From: DASZTU01 sp035493835
Lineage (GTDB): Bacteria; Pseudomonadota; Alphaproteobacteria; Rhizobiales; Devosiaceae
Length of the DNA stretch: 26,772 nucleotides
Direction of reading: 5' to 3'
Assembly: GCA_035493835.1 (NCBI GenBank)
Contig: DATJHO010000030.1
Location: 1 to 26,772, forward strand
Below the pieces are notes generated by a model. The model was not told where the DNA came from, did not search any database, and saw only the letters and a list, made by a program, of their open reading frames with translations. Every line of letters starts with the position of its first letter. Position 1 is the first letter of the stretch. Positions 24,949-26,772 of this stretch are shown here, one piece after another. The position numbers and the translations under genes are program-made.

Positions 24949-26763
24949 ATGTCCGTCCGCCAAACCATCAGGGATGTGACCGACCGCATCGCTGCGCGCA
25001 GCGCCGAAAGCCGCGCCGCATATCTCGGGCGCCTCGATGCCGCCAAGAGCGCGGGCGTCAATCGCTCGGTGCTGTCGTGCGGCAACCTGGCGCACGGGTT
25101 TGCCGCCTGCGCGCCCGGCGACAAGGCGAAGCTCGCGGGCAGCACGACGCCGAACCTCGGCATCGTCACCTCCTACAACGACATGCTGTCGGCGCATCAG
25201 CCCTACCAGTTCTACCCGGATATCATCAAAGCCGCCGCGCACGAGATCGGCGCCACGGCGCAGGTGGCGGGCGGCGTTCCGGCCATGTGCGACGGCGTCA
25301 CCCAGGGCCAGCCGGGCATGGATTTGTCGCTGTTCTCGCGCGACGTCATCGCCATGGCGACGGCGATCGCGCTCAGCCACAACATGTTCGACGCAGCGGT
25401 TTTTCTCGGCATCTGCGACAAGATCGTGCCGGGGCTCCTGATCGGCGCGCTCACCTTCGGGCACCTGCCGGCGGTGTTCATTCCGGCCGGGCCGATGGAA
25501 TCCGGCATCTCAAATGATGAAAAGTCCCGGGTACGGCAGCTTTATTCGGAGGGCAAGATCGGCCGGGCCGAACTGCTCGAATCCGAAGCAAAATCCTATC
25601 ACTCGGCCGGCACCTGCACCTTCTACGGCACCGCCAATTCGAACCAGATGCTGATGGAGATCATGGGCCTGCACCTGCCGGGCGCGAGCTTCGTCAATCC
25701 CGGCACGCCGCTCCGCGATGCCCTGACCCGCGAGGCGACGCGGCGCGCCCTGTCGCTGACCGCAATGGGCAACAATTATACGCCGGTCGGCCACGTCATA
25801 AACGAGAAGGCGATCGTCAACGGCCTCATTGGCCTCCATGCAACGGGCGGTTCGACCAACCACACCATCCACCTGATCGCGGTAGCCGCTGCGGCCGGGC
25901 TGCAGGTCACCTGGCAGGATATGTCGGAGCTTTCAGACGCGGTGCCGCTGCTCGCCCGCGTCTATCCCAACGGCGTTGCCGATGTGAACCATTTCCATGC
26001 GGCCGGCGGCATGGGCTTTCTCATCCGCGAACTGCTCGAGGGCGGCTATCTGCATGACGATGTGAAAACCGTCTTCGGCACTGGCCTTTCCGGCTACGCC
26101 GCCGAAGCCAAGCTGATCGAGGAGAGGCTCGCCTTCGAGCCGGCGCCGGCGCAATCGGGCAATCCCAAGGTGCTGACCTCGGCCAAGGAGCCGTTCCAGG
26201 CGTCGGGCGGCCTCAAGGTGCTGGCCGGCAATCTCGGCAATGCCGTCATCAAGGTTTCGGCGGTGAAGCCCGAGCACCGCATCATCGAGGCGCCCGCGCG
26301 CGTGTTCCACAGCCAGCAGGGCCTGCAGGCGGCGTTCAAGGCCGGTGAGCTCAATGGCGACATGATCGCGGTGGTGCGCTTCGCCGGCCCCAAGGCCATG
26401 GGCATGCCGGAATTGCACAATCTCACGCCGGCCCTTGGCGTCCTGCAGGGTCGCGGGTTCAAGGTCGCGCTGGTCACCGATGGCCGCATGTCGGGGGCTT
26501 CGGGCAAGGTGCCTGCGGCGATCCACGTGACGCCCGAGGCGGTCGATGGCGGCCCGATCAGCAAGCTGCGCGATGGCGACCTGCTGCGCCTCGATGCCGA
26601 GGCCGGCACGCTGACCTTCCTCGGCGATGAAGCCGAATTTCTGAGCCGCACGCCCGCCGCCGAAGACATGCGGCCGCAGCATTTCGGCATGGGCCGCGAG
26701 CTTTTCGCCGGCTTCCGGCATCTGGTCGGTGCTGCCGATCAGGGAGCCAGCGTCTTCGGCTGA
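24949..26763 (+). CDS. edd: Phosphogluconate dehydratase (Entner-Doudoroff)
   Basis: Dehydrates 6-phosphogluconate to 2-keto-3-deoxy-6-phosphogluconate, the committed Entner-Doudoroff step, using an oxygen-sensitive [4Fe-4S] cluster. It is 604 residues (E. coli Edd has 603) and belongs to the IlvD/Edd family. Probable cluster cysteines are in AMCDGVTQG (Cys114), FLGICDKIVPG (Cys156) and GTCTFYGTANSNQ (Cys223); later family blocks include TGGSTNHTIHLIAVA, HFHAAGGMGFLIREL and TDGRMSGASGKVPAAIHVTPEA. ATG 24949 has GGGAG six bases upstream. It follows pgl by 214 bp, across a repeat, so it may be part of the same operon or have its own promoter near 24891-24930. The window ends 9 bp after the stop; eda is not seen. 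Confidence 0.97.
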   Translation: MSVRQTIRDVTDRIAARSAESRAAYLGRLDAAKSAGVNRSVLSCGNLAHGFAACAPGDKAKLAGSTTPNLGIVTSYNDMLSAHQPYQFYPDIIKAAAHEIGATAQVAGGVPAMCDGVTQGQPGMDLSLFSRDVIAMATAIALSHNMFDAAVFLGICDKIVPGLLIGALTFGHLPAVFIPAGPMESGISNDEKSRVRQLYSEGKIGRAELLESEAKSYHSAGTCTFYGTANSNQMLMEIMGLHLPGASFVNPGTPLRDALTREATRRALSLTAMGNNYTPVGHVINEKAIVNGLIGLHATGGSTNHTIHLIAVAAAAGLQVTWQDMSELSDAVPLLARVYPNGVADVNHFHAAGGMGFLIRELLEGGYLHDDVKTVFGTGLSGYAAEAKLIEERLAFEPAPAQSGNPKVLTSAKEPFQASGGLKVLAGNLGNAVIKVSAVKPEHRIIEAPARVFHSQQGLQAAFKAGELNGDMIAVVRFAGPKAMGMPELHNLTPALGVLQGRGFKVALVTDGRMSGASGKVPAAIHVTPEAVDGGPISKLRDGDLLRLDAEAGTLTFLGDEAEFLSRTPAAEDMRPQHFGMGRELFAGFRHLVGAADQGASVFG

Positions 26764-26772
26764 CCCGTACCC

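Overview
The window looks like chromosomal DNA of a GC-rich alphaproteobacterium, most likely of the order Hyphomicrobiales (Rhizobiales), perhaps Devosiaceae-like. The order-level call rests on a BA14K-family surface protein, an alphaproteobacterial LexA box (GTTC-N7-GTTC), a type-B PutA, a rhizobial-style Zwf N-terminus and an rRNA-type leader. The family-level guess is inference only.

Layout. (1) 1-630 holds no convincing protein gene. Its minus strand carries an rRNA-operon promoter and leader (-35/-10 at 285-313, boxA at 115-125) reading out of the left edge, so a 16S gene should lie just outside. (2) putA (bifunctional proline catabolism) and a RidA-family gene follow on the plus strand, then about 535 bp of palindromic repeats. 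(3) 5291-13409 is a complete potassium-uptake locus: an unnamed 27-residue membrane peptide, then kdpF, kdpA, kdpB, kdpC, a strong hairpin, kdpD and kdpE. (4) pyrC (minus) diverges from an ArsB-family membrane transporter (plus). (5) A periplasmic c-type cytochrome (minus) diverges from a DUF763 gene (plus). The DUF763 gene has a perfect LexA-type box in front of it and a helix-hairpin-helix motif inside it. (6) Two small secreted proteins, one of unknown family and one BA14K, are divergent. (7) A solitary cytochrome P450 converges on cobU/cobP across a palindromic repeat. (8) The right end is an Entner-Doudoroff cluster: a BadF/BadG-type sugar kinase, zwf, pgl and edd. The first three are tightly packed, and a MITE-like repeat separates pgl from edd.

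How the parts work together. The kdp locus makes the high-affinity K+ pump and its own two-component regulator. The right-hand cluster takes glucose-6-phosphate to 2-keto-3-deoxy-6-phosphogluconate; the aldolase gene (eda) is not in the window. putA with ridA is an amino-acid catabolic pair. The least explained items are the probable SOS-controlled DUF763 gene, the extra Kdp peptide, and the coding-like but unassigned stretch between cobU and the sugar kinase. No mobile element with a transposase, no CRISPR array and no tRNA gene was seen.
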